Assembly: GCA_029266795.1 (NCBI GenBank)
Contig: JAQSWE010000057.1
Span: forward strand, 1-13,885
Origin: Alphaproteobacteria bacterium
GTDB lineage: Bacteria; Pseudomonadota; Alphaproteobacteria; Micavibrionales; UBA2020
Reading direction: 5' to 3'
DNA length: 13,885 bases
Position numbers and translations under genes: made by a program. Shown here piece by piece: positions 13,218 to 13,885 of this stretch (positions are counted from its first letter, which is position 1; each line of letters starts with the position of its first letter). Under the pieces are notes generated by a model. That model was given only the letters and a program-made list of their open reading frames with translations. It was not told the DNA's origin and searched no databases.

Positions 13218-13885
13218 GTCAGCACATCGCCGATATTCAGGTGCGTGCCGTTCATGAATGAAAGCCCATCCATGGCTTTGCGATCCTGCGGCTGGATTTT
13301 CGTGAGCTTCAGCGCGCCATCGCCGCAGGCGATAATCAAATGGCGGTCGAGAATTTCGCCGGGCTTTCCCTTGCCGTCGGCCACCTCCGCCGCCAGCACC
13401 TTCAGCCTGTGTTCGCCCTGCATGCACCACACGCCGGGCCATGGCGTAAGCGCGCGCATCTGCCGCTCGATCTCCGCCGCCGGCTTCGTCCAATCGATGC
13501 GCCCGTCGTCTTTCGCCAGCATATGGGCATAGGTGACGCCGTCTTCCGGTTGTGTTTGTGGTGCGGGCGGCGTGCCTGCCGCAATTTGTTCCAGCGTATC
13601 GACAATCAACTCCCCGCCTTGCGCCGCCAGGGCGTCATGCAGCGATTGTGCCGTCGTCGAATTTGTAATCGGCACAACGCCGCGCATCAGCACGGGGCCG
13701 GTATCGAGGCCTTCTTCCATCTGCATGATGCAGATTCCCGATGCCGCGTCACCAGCCATGATCGCGCGCTGGATCGGCGCCGCCCCGCGCCAGCGCGGCA
13801 GCAGCGAGGCATGGATATTCAGGCAGCCATGTTTCGGGGCATCCAGCGTTTCTTTCGGCAGGATCAGGCCATAAGCTGCGACCAC
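13214..13885 (-). CDS. fmt: Methionyl-tRNA formyltransferase, C-terminal part (5' end outside window)
   Basis: The last 223 codons of Fmt, which formylates initiator Met-tRNA with 10-formyl-THF. The visible part opens inside the catalytic domain (VAAYGLILP). It has LNIHASLLPRWRGAAPIQRA with the catalytic Asn-Ile-His and the SLLPRWRG signature, and EEGLDTGPVL with the catalytic Asp. The C-terminal OB-like domain starts near residue 125 of the fragment and includes RALTPWPGVWC. The GTG at the window edge is internal (family members have a conserved VVAAYG here), so the true start lies beyond 13885. Nothing looks broken. It is followed by truA with a 4-nt overlap. Confidence 0.98.
   Translation of the reverse strand: MVAAYGLILPKETLDAPKHGCLNIHASLLPRWRGAAPIQRAIMAGDAASGICIMQMEEGLDTGPVLMRGVVPITNSTTAQSLHDALAAQGGELIVDTLEQIAAGTPPAPQTQPEDGVTYAHMLAKDDGRIDWTKPAAEIERQMRALTPWPGVWCMQGEHRLKVLAAEVADGKGKPGEILDRHLIIACGDGALKLTKIQPQDRKAMDGLSFMNGTHLNIGDVLT

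Noticed and set aside
13218..13493. N-terminal extension of TruA by 92 codons
   Set aside because: The extension lies inside fmt in another frame, is Arg/Gly-rich, and the family starts at MTQRWKLTIEYDG.
12609..13532. 307-codon plus-strand frame opposite truA and fmt
   Set aside because: It crosses the junction of two conserved genes on the other strand and shows no family motif.
1..13885. tRNA/rRNA genes, CRISPR arrays, transposases, attachment sites, defence cassettes
   Set aside because: Looked for on both strands; no repeat arrays, RNA gene signatures, recombinase motifs or toxin-antitoxin pairs were seen.

Overview
The window looks like chromosomal DNA of a free-living alphaproteobacterium of moderately high GC. 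The evidence is the aroQ-accB-accC order, the fmt-truA order, a PleC/DivJ-like soluble PAS histidine kinase, and a YceI/cytochrome b561 cluster. I cannot name the genus. I see no tRNA, rRNA, CRISPR array, insertion sequence, phage gene or plasmid function. Genes are very tightly packed, with several ATGA or TAATG stop/start overlaps and two convergent gene pairs separated by 0 and 1 nt.

Layout. Positions 1-165 (minus) hold the N-terminus of an unrecognised protein. An AT-rich divergent spacer (166-450) follows. Then comes a plus-strand cluster: a cytosolic three-PAS histidine kinase (451-2475), a GH130-type glycosidase/phosphorylase-like protein (2483-3499) and a small secreted RcnB/DUF1236-like protein (3496-3948). 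Facing it on the minus strand is a long probable operon, read from 9813 down to 3949: aroQ, accB, accC, a YceI protein, a cytochrome b561, a second YceI protein, then after a 65-nt gap a glutathione S-transferase and a YeeZ-like SDR protein. AccB and AccC are the biotin carrier and biotin carboxylase of acetyl-CoA carboxylase, and AroQ belongs to the shikimate pathway. The YceI-b561-YceI block is a periplasmic/inner-membrane set probably tied to isoprenoid quinones or redox stress.

A second secreted small protein (9971-10378, plus) diverges from aroQ. It converges on a minus-strand pair: a 67-aa charged protein (11396-11599) and a 338-aa fusion of a cysteine-less peroxiredoxin-like domain to a prolyl-4-hydroxylase-like 2OG-Fe(II) oxygenase (10380-11396). 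Upstream lies a strongly expressed-looking Ala/Lys/Pro-rich helical protein (11791-12201), with a good promoter, a hairpin leader and an intrinsic terminator. Its low-complexity tail is cut by an in-frame amber codon. The window ends with truA and the C-terminal part of fmt.

Most of the window is ordinary housekeeping. The least-explained parts are the peroxiredoxin-like/2OG-oxygenase fusion with its small partner, the amber-interrupted tail, the kinase-GH130-secreted protein cluster, and the two related secreted proteins. No complete new defence or mobile system is visible.
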